Positions 34,615 through 42,850 of a stretch of 61,367 nucleotides of DNA are shown one piece after another; within the stretch, counting starts at the first letter, position 1; every line of letters starts with the position of its first letter. Location: assembly GCA_017477325.1 (NCBI GenBank), contig JAFUWV010000007.1, forward strand, positions 1 to 61,367, written 5' to 3'. This stretch comes from Paludibacteraceae bacterium. Its GTDB lineage: Bacteria; Bacteroidota; Bacteroidia; Bacteroidales; Paludibacteraceae. The notes under the pieces were generated by a model, which was given only the letters and a program-made list of their open reading frames with translations, was not told the origin of the DNA and searched no databases. A program made the translations under genes and the position numbers.

Positions 34615-36018
34615 TTACGGGTTAGAGGTAACCGAGTTTTCTGCAGCACGGAGTTGCTTTAGGAGTTGAGAAGACTCGGCCGAGAGATTCCTGATGGTTT
34701 TCTCCTGAGTAAGTATGATAGGACGGAGAGCAAGCTGTTGCTCGTCGGTTTCTGCAAGCCGATAGTTTTCTCTGTTGTCACGGAGTGCTTCAGTTTCTTC
34801 CTGTATGGTTTTCAAGAGAAGGATATAGTCTCTTGCCAGTTGCTGAGCCTGTGGCGAGTGAAAGTCGGAGAAAGAGTGAAAGACGGTCGAGTCGTTGATG
34901 ATGATGGTGAATTGGTTAGTGGTAACGGGTGACGGGTCAGTGGTGACAGGTGACAGGTTAGTGGTAACGGGTGACGGGTTACCTGTGGCAGGGGAACTAT
35001 AAGAGAGAAGTTGTGCTGCCTGACGGATATACTGCCCGGTTGTGTCGCGAAGGTAATGCTTTTGGGAGTCATAAACGAAGGAATAGACGACAACGCTATC
35101 GGCGGTTGTCCGTCTGTCGGTAGCGAAGAATCCTTTGGCCTGTAGCTCGTCGATAGCCATCATATAGTCGTTTCCGGCGGAGTTGAAAGGGAACCCCAGG
35201 TTTTCAGGAGTGAGCCATGAGTTGGTAGCAGGGTTGAAGCGCGTGAGATAGATGTCGTAGCCGCCAAGTCCTTCTTCATTGTCGGAAGCGAAATAAAGCG
35301 TCATGCCATCGGTAAGCATAAAAGGATAGGCTGTGTTGAAAGAAGAGTTGACAGGTTCGGGGAGGGTGTCGCAAGCCGACCAGTCGGAGAGGAGCCGCTC
35401 GCATGAGGCGATATGAAAGAGAGTGCTGTCGCCCTCTGTCTTTGTGAGGACCTGCAAGCGGCTGTCGCCTCGAGCATTGGTGAAGACAATACCGCAGGAG
35501 TCAGCGGAGAGAGTGCCACAGTCGGAACCGAGATGGTAGGCAGCGAGGAAATGCTGCTTGAGAACAACGATGCTGTCGAGGATGACGATGTCTTCAACCC
35601 GCCGTATGTAGCGACAACCTTTTTTAATATACTCAAGCAGTTGCATACACTGCGGGTATCGGTCGTTGTTTTCGTCGATGGTAGCGATGTATTTCTCAAG
35701 AGTGTTTTGTGCATCTTCGAAGCGGTAGGTCTCAGCATAGAGTTGAGCGAGGTGGAAATTGCGCAGTGCGTAGCGTTCGCCTGCGAGCTCGAACCAACGG
35801 ATGGCTTCTGCAGTCTTGCCGGTTTGTTGCAGGCAGCGTGCATAGCGGTATTGGTAGAGCTGGTTGTGAGGATTGGAACCGAGCAGGCTCTGATAAGCGG
35901 TGCAAGCCTGTGCATATTGCTGCTGCTGAAAGAGTTCGTCGGCCTTTGTTGCAGATTGCGCGTAGCAGCACAAGGATGAGAGGGCGGCAATAATCAATAT
36001 TAGAAAACGTGTTCTCAT
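34615..36018 (-). CDS. Exported TPR and WD40-like (PD40) repeat protein
   Basis: From ATG 36016-36018 (MRTRFLILIIAALSSLCCYAQ, a signal peptide) the product is 467 aa; the longer frame upstream overlaps the opposite gene and the promoter. Residues 25-130 form TPR pairs (ADELFQQQQYAQACTAYQSLL, RYARCLQQTGKTAEAIRWFEL). Residues 160-320 are PD40 blades (LTDGMTLYFASDNEEGLGGYDIYLTRF, the signature of this repeat). A Pro/Thr linker of SPVTTN repeats (about 345-366) and a coiled coil (about 390-460) end the protein. PorE/PorW-like envelope proteins share the TPR-PD40 order, but the OmpA domain of PorE is missing. Envelope scaffold role inferred. Confidence 0.75.
   Translation of the reverse strand: MRTRFLILIIAALSSLCCYAQSATKADELFQQQQYAQACTAYQSLLGSNPHNQLYQYRYARCLQQTGKTAEAIRWFELAGERYALRNFHLAQLYAETYRFEDAQNTLEKYIATIDENNDRYPQCMQLLEYIKKGCRYIRRVEDIVILDSIVVLKQHFLAAYHLGSDCGTLSADSCGIVFTNARGDSRLQVLTKTEGDSTLFHIASCERLLSDWSACDTLPEPVNSSFNTAYPFMLTDGMTLYFASDNEEGLGGYDIYLTRFNPATNSWLTPENLGFPFNSAGNDYMMAIDELQAKGFFATDRRTTADSVVVYSFVYDSQKHYLRDTTGQYIRQAAQLLSYSSPATGNPSPVTTNLSPVTTDPSPVTTNQFTIIINDSTVFHSFSDFHSPQAQQLARDYILLLKTIQEETEALRDNRENYRLAETDEQQLALRPIILTQEKTIRNLSAESSQLLKQLRAAENSVTSNP
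34916..34985 (-). repeat. GTGACGGGT-type short tandem repeat inside a coding region
   Basis: About five imperfect units of GGTAACGGGTGAC / GGTGACAGGTGAC (plus-strand reading) encode the SPVTTN linker of the PD40 protein. The same words occur outside genes at 27840-27858 and 34610-34632. Confidence 0.75.
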
Positions 36019-36027
36019 TTCAAACCG

Positions 36028-36059
36028 CAAAGTTAACGTTTTATTCTGATATAGACAAA
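36028..36059 (-). promoter_or_regulatory. Promoter of the PD40 protein gene
   Basis: Minus-strand TTTG (36056-36059), 20 nt, TAACTTTG (36028-36035). The predicted transcript would start only about 3-5 nt before the ATG at 36018, close to leaderless. Confidence 0.7.
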
Positions 36060-36073
36060 TCAAGATTTTTTTG

Positions 36074-36081
36074 TACCTTTG
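36074..36081 (+). promoter_or_regulatory. -7 box of the btuB-like operon
   Basis: TACCTTTG with no clear -33 partner. Because this box lies at the left end of the open frame, the coding start must be further right (GTG 36098 or TTG 36101). Confidence 0.6.
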
Positions 36082-36097
36082 CAGTCGAAAAAGAAAA

Positions 36098-38218
36098 GTG
36101 TTGTCAGACCGAAGAATAGATATTGTTATCTGCTTGTCATTGATTTCTGTCCTGGCGTGGGCTGAGGCGGACAGTACAGCCGTTGATTCGCTACTGGAGC
36201 AGCTGAGGATAGAGGAGGTGACGGTGACGGCCCGCCGCAGAACGGAGCCGGTGCTGCCTGTACAGACGCTGGAAGGAGAGCGTTTGCATGCTTTGTCTAC
36301 CAATTCGGTGGCTGATGCGGTGCGCTATTTCTCAGGGGTACAGATAAAAGACTATGGCGGAGTAGGCGGACTGAAGACGGTAGATTTGCGCAGTATGGGT
36401 ACGCATCATCTTGGTGTGTTTTATGATGGGATAGAGATAGGCAATGCGCAGAACGGAGTGGTGGACTTGGGTAAGTTCTCAATGGAGAACCTGGAGCAGA
36501 TAGCGCTGTACAACGGCCAGAAGTCGGATATCTTTCAGTCGGCTAAGGATTTCGGCAGTGCCGGAACGCTGTATCTGCGCACGAGGCGTCCGCGCTTTGA
36601 GCAGGGAAAGAACTTCAACTTGCAAGTAAGCATGCGGGCGGGCAGTTTTGGTTTGCTGAATCCGTCGGTGCTGTATGAGCAGAAGCTGACAGAGCAGGTG
36701 CACCTGTCAGCGAGTGCAGAGTATCAGCATGCGCACGGCAGATATAAGTTCCGCTATAGGCGTGTGATGCCGGATGGCAGTGTGGCATGGGATACGACGG
36801 CTGTGCGTCAGAACGGAGACGTGAGTGCCGGCAGGGCGGAGGCAGGTGTGTTTGGATATATGCCCAGAGGCAAGTGGCACGTGAAGGGGTACTACTATCA
36901 GTCGGAGAAGGGCATACCGGGGGCGATAGTGAACAATGTGTGGACCAATGCCCAGCGTCAGTGGGACAGGAATAGTTTTGTCCAGGGCAGCTACATGCAG
37001 ACTTTGATAGAAGGTTATGACATGCAGGTGAGCATGAAATATTCGAACGACAAGATGCGCTACCTGAATCCGGACACGACATTGATGTATATAGACAACA
37101 GTTTTCTTCAGCATGAGATATACATGTCGATAGCAAACAGGTTGCAACTGTCAGGCAAGGAGGCTCTGATAAGAGGGCTGAGAGGCAGTGAGGCGGAGTG
37201 GAGCATGAACCTGACGGCAGACTGGCAGTGGAACCGGTTGTGGGCTGACTTGAAGGAGTTTGTATATCCAACCCGGAACACTGTATATTTCGTGGCTGCG
37301 ACTCAGGTTGACTGGCGCTGGTTACGTGCTCAGGCGAGTATATTAGGAACCTACGTGAACGACAAGCTGGGCAAGCCAAGCGTGTTCACTCATGATGCGG
37401 CAGAGAACAGACTGGTGTGGACTCCGGCAGTGTTTTTCAGTTATCAGCCATACCTGAAGGAGCAGTTGTTCCTGAGAGCGTTCTGGAAGCAGAATATGCG
37501 TATGCCAACATTCAATGACTTGTATTATACGGATGTGGGCAACATATCACTGCAACCGGAACGGTGTACGCAGTATGATGGCGGAGTGGAGTACAGCAAA
37601 CAGTGGGAGAGAGGAGTGATGCGCGAAGTGCGGGTGAAAGCAGACGGCTATTTCAACCAGATACGAGACAAGATAGTGGCTATACCGAAGGGCAACGGTC
37701 AGTACAGATGGATGATGATGAATATAGGCTATGTGGAGATACGCGGAGTGGACGTGAATGGCGGTATAAGTCTTTGTCCGGTGGATGAGCTGATATTGTC
37801 TGCAAATCTGAGCTATACGTTTCAGAAGGCTCAGGATTTCACAAACCGTGAGGAGATAACGTATGGCGGACAGATAGCATATATACCATGGCATAGCGGC
37901 TCAGTGACTGCAGGTTTGAATTGGCGGGGACTGAGTGTGAACTACTCGTTCATATACGTAGGAGAAAGGTATCACAACTCTGCCAATATACCTCAAAACT
38001 ACGAGCAACCCTGGTACACACACGACATGAGTGTGGGTTATGAGGTGGCTTTCAAGAATGGAGTGAAGAACAAGGGGCGAGAAACAAAAAGCCAAGTAGT
38101 GCCGAAGATGAGTTTTGCTATAGAGATAAACAACATGCTTAACCAGCAATATGAGGTGATACTGAACTACCCGATGCCCGGAATCAACGGCAGGGGAATA
38201 GTGAGAATAACTTTGTAG
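36098..38218 (+). CDS. btuB: TonB-dependent receptor, BtuB-like (vitamin B12 uptake)
   Basis: I take GTG 36098 as start, giving 706 aa with a signal peptide ending near SVLAWAEA. The TonB-box-like RIEEVTVTARR is followed by the plug (ADAVRYFSGVQIKDYGGVGGLKTVDLRSMG, HHLGVFYDGIEIGNAQNGVVDLG) and a barrel that ends NGRGIVRITL. The gene lies 4 bases before a beta-propeller surface lipoprotein of the BtuG type, the typical partner of BtuB in Bacteroidales, and this is the main reason for the B12 call; other ligands remain possible. Unlike many btuB genes it has no room for a riboswitch: the leader is about 10 nt. Confidence 0.65.
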   Translation: MLSDRRIDIVICLSLISVLAWAEADSTAVDSLLEQLRIEEVTVTARRRTEPVLPVQTLEGERLHALSTNSVADAVRYFSGVQIKDYGGVGGLKTVDLRSMGTHHLGVFYDGIEIGNAQNGVVDLGKFSMENLEQIALYNGQKSDIFQSAKDFGSAGTLYLRTRRPRFEQGKNFNLQVSMRAGSFGLLNPSVLYEQKLTEQVHLSASAEYQHAHGRYKFRYRRVMPDGSVAWDTTAVRQNGDVSAGRAEAGVFGYMPRGKWHVKGYYYQSEKGIPGAIVNNVWTNAQRQWDRNSFVQGSYMQTLIEGYDMQVSMKYSNDKMRYLNPDTTLMYIDNSFLQHEIYMSIANRLQLSGKEALIRGLRGSEAEWSMNLTADWQWNRLWADLKEFVYPTRNTVYFVAATQVDWRWLRAQASILGTYVNDKLGKPSVFTHDAAENRLVWTPAVFFSYQPYLKEQLFLRAFWKQNMRMPTFNDLYYTDVGNISLQPERCTQYDGGVEYSKQWERGVMREVRVKADGYFNQIRDKIVAIPKGNGQYRWMMMNIGYVEIRGVDVNGGISLCPVDELILSANLSYTFQKAQDFTNREEITYGGQIAYIPWHSGSVTAGLNWRGLSVNYSFIYVGERYHNSANIPQNYEQPWYTHDMSVGYEVAFKNGVKNKGRETKSQVVPKMSFAIEINNMLNQQYEVILNYPMPGINGRGIVRITL

Positions 38219-38222
38219 AAAA

Positions 38223-39368
38223 ATGAGAATAAGAGGCAACATATTACTGATTCTTCATTCTTTATTGCTTATTCTTCTGAGCAGTTGCAGAGGAGATGTA
38301 GTGGTCTATCCTTCGGAGAATGAGCAGCACGGCGAGAGTGTCAGCGGCGAGTTTTTGGGTTTTTACCTGCTGAACGAAGGCAATATGGGCAGCAACAAGT
38401 CAACATTGGATTATTATGACTTCTCCACTGCTACATATACCCGGAATATCTACAGTGAGCGAAACCCTCATGTGCCTCTCTCGCTTGGTGATGTGGGCAA
38501 CGACCTGAAGATATACGGAGGCAGGATGTATGCAGTGATCAACGTGTCGAACAAGATAGAAGTGATGACAGCCGACTCGGCACGGCGTATAGGTCAGATA
38601 GATATACCCAACTGCAGATATCTCTGTTTTGACGGCGGCTATGGCTATATAACCTCTTATGCCGGCCCTGTGCAGATAGGCAGACAGCATGCACAGCTGG
38701 GTTATGTGGCACGTTTTGACACTGCGACGCTTCAGATAGTGGACACATGCATAGTAGGGTATCAGCCTGACGGTGTGGTAGTAGCAAACGGGAAATTGTA
38801 TGTTGCCAACTCGGGCGGCTATATGCTGCCTGATTATGAGACAGAAATTTCGGTAGTGCGACTGAGCGACTTCAAGGAGGAGAAACGCATAGAAGTAGCA
38901 CCGAATCTGCACTATGTGATGCCAGACAGATATGACCGGTTGTGGGTGAGTGCGCGGGGCAACTACAACAGCCGCCCCTCAAGACTATATTGCATAGACC
39001 TCAAGACAGAGACTGTGGTGGACTCGGTGCCGATGCCTGTGGACAACTTCTGCATAGAGGGTGATTCGCTGTTTTTCTTCGGTCAGCAGTTCAACTGGGA
39101 GACACTGGAGGATGAGAGGGTGTTCGGAATAGTGAACGTGAAAACAAGAGAGTTGCTGACAGAGAATTTCATAAATGATGACAGGGTTTTCCAGAAACCA
39201 TACGGAATAGCAGTAAACCCAATGTCGGGTGATATATATCTGACAGATGCCAAAGACTACGTGACTCCCGGTATGCTTTATTGCATCGGACCAGAGGGCA
39301 AGATAAAGTGGGAAGTCCGCACAGGAGATATACCTGCACATTTTGCATTTAGAAAGAAGACATTATAA
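38223..39368 (+). CDS. BtuG-like surface lipoprotein (DUF5074/YncE-type beta-propeller)
   Basis: The 381-aa product has a lipoprotein signal (LLLILLSSC, Cys22) and then a seven-bladed-propeller pattern: FYLLNEGNMGSNKSTLDYYDF, NDLKIYGGRMYAVINVSNKIEVM, YGYITSYAG, GYQPDGVVVANGKLYVANSG and YGIAVNPMSGDIYLTDAKDYV. In Bacteroides the equivalent protein BtuG caps BtuB and binds cobalamin extremely tightly at the surface; that is established for the family, whereas ligand specificity here is inferred. It is spaced 4 bases after btuB and 11 bases before aroB, suggesting one transcript. Confidence 0.72.
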   Translation: MRIRGNILLILHSLLLILLSSCRGDVVVYPSENEQHGESVSGEFLGFYLLNEGNMGSNKSTLDYYDFSTATYTRNIYSERNPHVPLSLGDVGNDLKIYGGRMYAVINVSNKIEVMTADSARRIGQIDIPNCRYLCFDGGYGYITSYAGPVQIGRQHAQLGYVARFDTATLQIVDTCIVGYQPDGVVVANGKLYVANSGGYMLPDYETEISVVRLSDFKEEKRIEVAPNLHYVMPDRYDRLWVSARGNYNSRPSRLYCIDLKTETVVDSVPMPVDNFCIEGDSLFFFGQQFNWETLEDERVFGIVNVKTRELLTENFINDDRVFQKPYGIAVNPMSGDIYLTDAKDYVTPGMLYCIGPEGKIKWEVRTGDIPAHFAFRKKTL

Positions 39369-39379
39369 TAACACACAAT

Positions 39380-40435
39380 ATGGAAACAAACAACATAACC
39401 GTTGATCTTGACCTTGCACTGCGCAACGCAGCAGGTCTGAGAGGCAAATCCGACTTGTTTTTGCTGGCAGACAGCAACTCGTGCAATTATTGTCTGCCAA
39501 AGGTAATGCAGACGTTCGAGTTGGAAGACAGCAAGATACTCGTGTTGCCTGCAGGCGAGCAGCATAAGACGCTTCAGACGGTGGAGAAGATATGGAATTT
39601 TCTTATAGAGAGCCATGCCACCCGCAACTCTCTGCTGCTGATACTGGGTGGCGGGGTACTGACAGACATGGGCGGTTTTGCGGCTTCTACTTTCAAGCGT
39701 GGTATCCCATACGTCAATATTCCAACAACACTGCTCGCTATGGTAGATGCTGCGCAAGGCGGCAAGACAGGTTTCGATTATCAAGGTCTGAAAAACGAGA
39801 TAGGTATGTTTGCACCCGCTTTGAAGACCATTGTGTATCCGATGTTTCTGCAAACACTGCCTTCCGAGCAACTGCTGTCAGGCTATGCCGAGATACTGAA
39901 ACACGCCCTGATTGCCTCACCGCTGGAACTTATACGCGTGCTGAATTTTGATATAGACAATATAGACTATGAGCAGCTGGCAGAACTTATAGACCGCTCG
40001 ATTGACATAAAACAATACATTGTAGAGCAAGACCCGGAAGAGACAGGTCTGAGGAAGTCGCTTAACTTCGGCCATACCATAGGACATGCTATAGAAGAGT
40101 ATTCCTTAATGAATAAAGAAGCGAAGCCTATGCTGCACGGTTATGCGGTGATGTACGGTATGGTGGGAGAACTGTATCTTTCGATGGTGAAACTGGGACT
40201 TGAGCAGCAGACGCTGACTCAGGTGGTACACTTCATGACAGAGCATTATGGCAAGCCTGTGTGCCCGTGCAAAGACTACGGCCAACTGCTTGAACTGATG
40301 CGCCACGACAAGAAAAACACCGAGCAAGGACAAATTAACTTCAGTCTGCTGCGTCAGGTAGGCAACTGCAGGGTAAACCAGGAATGCACGGACCAAGAAA
40401 TTCTTGACGCGCTGGATTTCTTATTTAATATATAG
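39380..40435 (+). CDS. aroB: 3-dehydroquinate synthase
   Basis: The 351-aa protein converts DAHP to 3-dehydroquinate, the second step of the shikimate pathway, with NAD and a divalent metal. NAD-binding and phosphate motifs are seen in LPAGEQHKTL, LGGGVLTDMGGFAASTFKRGI and IPTTLLAMVDAAQGGKTG; metal ligands are the Glu of GYAEILKHAL, His of LNFGHTIGHAIE and His of MLHGYAVMYG. RKSLNFGHTIGH is the family signature. Length is normal (about 350). The location directly behind a B12-uptake receptor/lipoprotein pair is not an obvious metabolic match; it may only be readthrough. Confidence 0.95.
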   Translation: METNNITVDLDLALRNAAGLRGKSDLFLLADSNSCNYCLPKVMQTFELEDSKILVLPAGEQHKTLQTVEKIWNFLIESHATRNSLLLILGGGVLTDMGGFAASTFKRGIPYVNIPTTLLAMVDAAQGGKTGFDYQGLKNEIGMFAPALKTIVYPMFLQTLPSEQLLSGYAEILKHALIASPLELIRVLNFDIDNIDYEQLAELIDRSIDIKQYIVEQDPEETGLRKSLNFGHTIGHAIEEYSLMNKEAKPMLHGYAVMYGMVGELYLSMVKLGLEQQTLTQVVHFMTEHYGKPVCPCKDYGQLLELMRHDKKNTEQGQINFSLLRQVGNCRVNQECTDQEILDALDFLFNI

Positions 40436-40579
40436 GTGTTACTGCTATCTATTCAGTTTTTTCCTGTTACATCGTAGCGCCCGCCACCGCGGATGATGCC
40501 GCCTATGTCATCTTCATTACTGAAGAACACTTGTCCGCGTAGCGACATGGAACGGTCGAATCGGATGGTAGCGGCAGAA

Positions 40580-40615
40580 AGAAAAAACAGCAGAAGAGTC
40601 ACGACTCTTCTGCTG
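40580..40615 (-). terminator. Terminator of the initiator tRNA
   Basis: A 12-bp stem CAGCAGAAGAGT/ACTCTTCTGCTG (40588-40599 with 40604-40615), loop of four, followed on the minus strand by TTTTTTC (40581-40587). Confidence 0.85.
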
Positions 40616-40631
40616 CATTTGTTTCAGTCAG

Positions 40632-40703
<72 letters not shown>

Positions 40704-40728
40704 ATATTCTTTCTTCCGAAAGCGAGTG

Positions 40729-40760
40729 CAAAGGTACTGCAAAAAAATGACATGTGCAAG
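40729..40760 (-). promoter_or_regulatory. Promoter of tRNA-fMet
   Basis: Minus-strand TACCTTTG (40729-40736) with CTTG at 40757-40760, spacing 20. Confidence 0.65.
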
Positions 40761-40782
40761 TATTGCAGGAAAAAAGTTGTAT

Positions 40783-41052
40783 TTAATATGTATCACCTGC
40801 CTCAGGGATATCTGAATTTTTGGAATCCTGACTCTCTAATCCCGCCAGAATATCTTCGGCTTTCTTCAGATCTTCATCAAGAATCATCAGGTTATAGCCT
40901 CCTGCAGAAGAAAAGGAGAAGAGAGCGTAGAGTTGTGCCCCTAACTGATTGGCGATGAAGGACTGGACACCGTTTTGAAGCAACGCATCTTTAACAAACT
41001 GCGCCTCAGGAAGAGTGTCGTAAGTGCGAAAAATAATAGTTTTGTCGGCCAT
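40783..41052 (-). CDS. DUF2007 family small protein
   Basis: The 89-aa cytoplasmic protein begins DKTIIFRTYDTLPEAQFVKDALLQNGVQSFI, followed by YNLMILDEDLKKAEDILAGL. This beta-alpha-beta-beta-alpha pattern is the DUF2007 (putative signal-transducing, PII-like fold) family; the start IFRTYDTLPEAQ is characteristic. Its role is unknown. It lies 25 bases downstream of sufB on the same strand and is probably co-transcribed with it. Confidence 0.8.
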   Translation of the reverse strand: MADKTIIFRTYDTLPEAQFVKDALLQNGVQSFIANQLGAQLYALFSFSSAGGYNLMILDEDLKKAEDILAGLESQDSKNSDIPEAGDTY

Positions 41053-41077
41053 AGCGATGTTATTTTATTATGAGATA

Positions 41078-42511
41078 TCAGCCTATACTACCTTCAAGCG
41101 AGACTTGCAGCAGTTTCTGTGCTTCAACCGCAAACTCCATAGGCAGTTTGTTGAGAACTTCTTTAGCGTATCCGTTGACGATGAGTCCTACGGCGTCTTC
41201 GGTACCTATACCCCGCTGTAGGCAGTAGAAGAGCTGGTCTTCGGAGATTTTGCTTGTAGTGGCTTCGTGTTCGACGATGGCAGAAGGATTCTGAATCTGC
41301 ATGTCGGGGAAGGTATGTGCACCGCATTTGTCACCGAGAAGGAGAGAGTCGCACTGCGAATAGTTGCGTGCACCTTCTGCCTGAGCGACCACTTTGACGA
41401 GTCCGCGGTATGAGTTCTGACTCTTGCCGGCTGATATACCTTTAGATATGATGCGTGAGGTGGTATGTTTGCCGATATGAATCATTTTAGTGCCGGTGTC
41501 TGCCTGCTGACAGTTATTGGTGAGTGCGACAGAATAGAACTCTGCACTTGAGTAGTCGCCACGGAGTATGCATGAGGGGTATTTCCACGTGATGGCAGAG
41601 CCTGTCTCAACTTGTGTCCAACTGAGTCTTGCCCGCTCGTGACACAAGCCACGCTTGGTTACGAAATTGTATATTCCTCCTTTGCCGTCTTTGTCGCCGG
41701 GATACCAGTTTTGCACAGTGGAGTATTTGACCTGTGCATCTTTGTGAACGATAATCTCCACGATGGCGGCATGCAACTGGTTTTCATCGCGCATAGGAGC
41801 GGTGCAACCTTCGAGATAGCTGAGATAAGCGCCTTCGTCGGCTATGAGCAGTGTGCGCTCAAACTGCCCTGTCTGCGCAGCATTGATGCGGAAATACGTG
41901 CTCAGTTCCATAGGGCAGCGCACTCCTTTGGGTATGTATACGAAACTGCCATCGGAGAATACTGCAGAGTTGAGTGCCGCATAGAAATTGTCGGTGGGAG
42001 GAACGACAGAGCCCAGATATTGTCTGACCAAATCGGGATGTTCACGCACAGCCTCGCTGATGGAGCAGAAGATGATACCTTTTTCTGCAAGAGTCTCACG
42101 GAAAGTGGTTTTGACAGAGACCGAGTCCATGACGGCATCCACAGCCATATTGCCTGCCAGAGCGGCGCGTTCTTCGAGGGGAATACCCAGTTTGTCGAAG
42201 GTCTTCATGAGCTCGGGGTCAATCTCTTTCTGTTCGCCGGACTTGGTCTTGGGCGCAGCATAGTAGGATATAGCCTGAAAGTCGATTTGAGGAATGTCGA
42301 GGTGTGCCCATGTGGGCACTTTCATTTGTTGCCAATGGCGGAAAGCACGCAGGCGAAACTCCAGCAGCCACTCAGGCTCTTGCTTTTTTTGGGAGATAAG
42401 ACGGACTACATCTTCATTGAGACCGCGAGAGAGTATCTCGGTCTCGATATCAGTAGTGAACCCGTACTTGTAGTCACTATTGGTAATATCTTCAATAATC
42501 TTTTCTGCCAT
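41078..42511 (-). CDS. sufB: Fe-S cluster assembly scaffold protein SufB
   Basis: The 477-aa protein is a full-length SufB. Recognisable stretches are [16 protein letters not shown] near the N terminus, [46 protein letters not shown] (split here by eye into the conserved beta-helix and His/Cys region), [18 protein letters not shown] and [21 protein letters not shown]. SufB with SufC and SufD builds Fe-S clusters. The usual partners sufC and sufD do not follow: the next gene is DUF2007 and then tRNA-fMet, so here sufB is detached or its partners lie outside the window. Confidence 0.95.
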   Translation of the reverse strand: MAEKIIEDITNSDYKYGFTTDIETEILSRGLNEDVVRLISQKKQEPEWLLEFRLRAFRHWQQMKVPTWAHLDIPQIDFQAISYYAAPKTKSGEQKEIDPELMKTFDKLGIPLEERAALAGNMAVDAVMDSVSVKTTFRETLAEKGIIFCSISEAVREHPDLVRQYLGSVVPPTDNFYAALNSAVFSDGSFVYIPKGVRCPMELSTYFRINAAQTGQFERTLLIADEGAYLSYLEGCTAPMRDENQLHAAIVEIIVHKDAQVKYSTVQNWYPGDKDGKGGIYNFVTKRGLCHERARLSWTQVETGSAITWKYPSCILRGDYSSAEFYSVALTNNCQQADTGTKMIHIGKHTTSRIISKGISAGKSQNSYRGLVKVVAQAEGARNYSQCDSLLLGDKCGAHTFPDMQIQNPSAIVEHEATTSKISEDQLFYCLQRGIGTEDAVGLIVNGYAKEVLNKLPMEFAVEAQKLLQVSLEGSIG

Positions 42512-42598
42512 CTGTTTACAGATTTTCGCTCTTTGTTGCTATCCTAAATTTGGCTCTTCACCGGGATGTCCAAGTGTGGCGTCTCAGTTCCGTTTATT

Positions 42599-42630
42599 AG
42601 CAAGAGCCGTCAAATTTGACGGCTCTTGCT
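42599..42630 (-). terminator. Perfect-palindrome terminator after tRNA-Cys
   Basis: A 16-bp inverted repeat without spacer: AGCAAGAGCCGTCAAA (42599-42614) and TTTGACGGCTCTTGCT (42615-42630), two bases past the tRNA 3' end. The flanking sequence on the minus strand is only moderately T-rich. Confidence 0.7.
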
Positions 42631-42632
42631 TG

Positions 42633-42703
42633 AGGTACCTAGCAGATTCGAACCGCTGTCCCCGGTTTTGCAGACCGGTCCCTAACCACTCGGGCAAGGT
42701 ACC
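42633..42703 (-). tRNA. tRNA-Cys (anticodon GCA)
   Basis: Acceptor GGTACCT pairs fully with AGGTACC. Anticodon stem CCGGT/ACCGG holds CTGCAAA (GCA). T loop TTCGAAT. The discriminator base is T73, as cysteinyl-tRNA synthetase requires. CCA is not encoded. Confidence 0.93.
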
Positions 42704-42765
42704 ATTTGATTTGACAATCGGCCTAAAGTACGAACAATGCGTAGCGGCTTTTTCAAATGCGGCTG

Positions 42766-42797
42766 CAAAGGTACATTAATTATTTGAATCCTGCAAA
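42766..42797 (-). promoter_or_regulatory. Promoter of tRNA-Cys
   Basis: Minus-strand TTTG (42794-42797), 20 nt, TACCTTTG (42766-42773), about 60 nt before the tRNA. Confidence 0.75.
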
Positions 42798-42850
42798 TAT
42801 TTTTTCTTTAATGGAAAGATTTTCCCATGAAAGTGTATGCAGGAGAATAA

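Noticed and set aside
36019-36097. A cobalamin riboswitch in front of the btuB-like gene
   Set aside because: The space between the predicted transcription start and the start codon is about 10 nt and none of the aptamer blocks is present.
36019-36303. A 95-codon extension of the PD40 protein
   Set aside because: It overlaps the start of the opposite receptor gene and the promoter; a proper signal peptide starts at 36018.
42541-42598. A possible further tRNA or small RNA upstream of sufB
   Set aside because: No cloverleaf or paired arms could be drawn, and no promoter was found.
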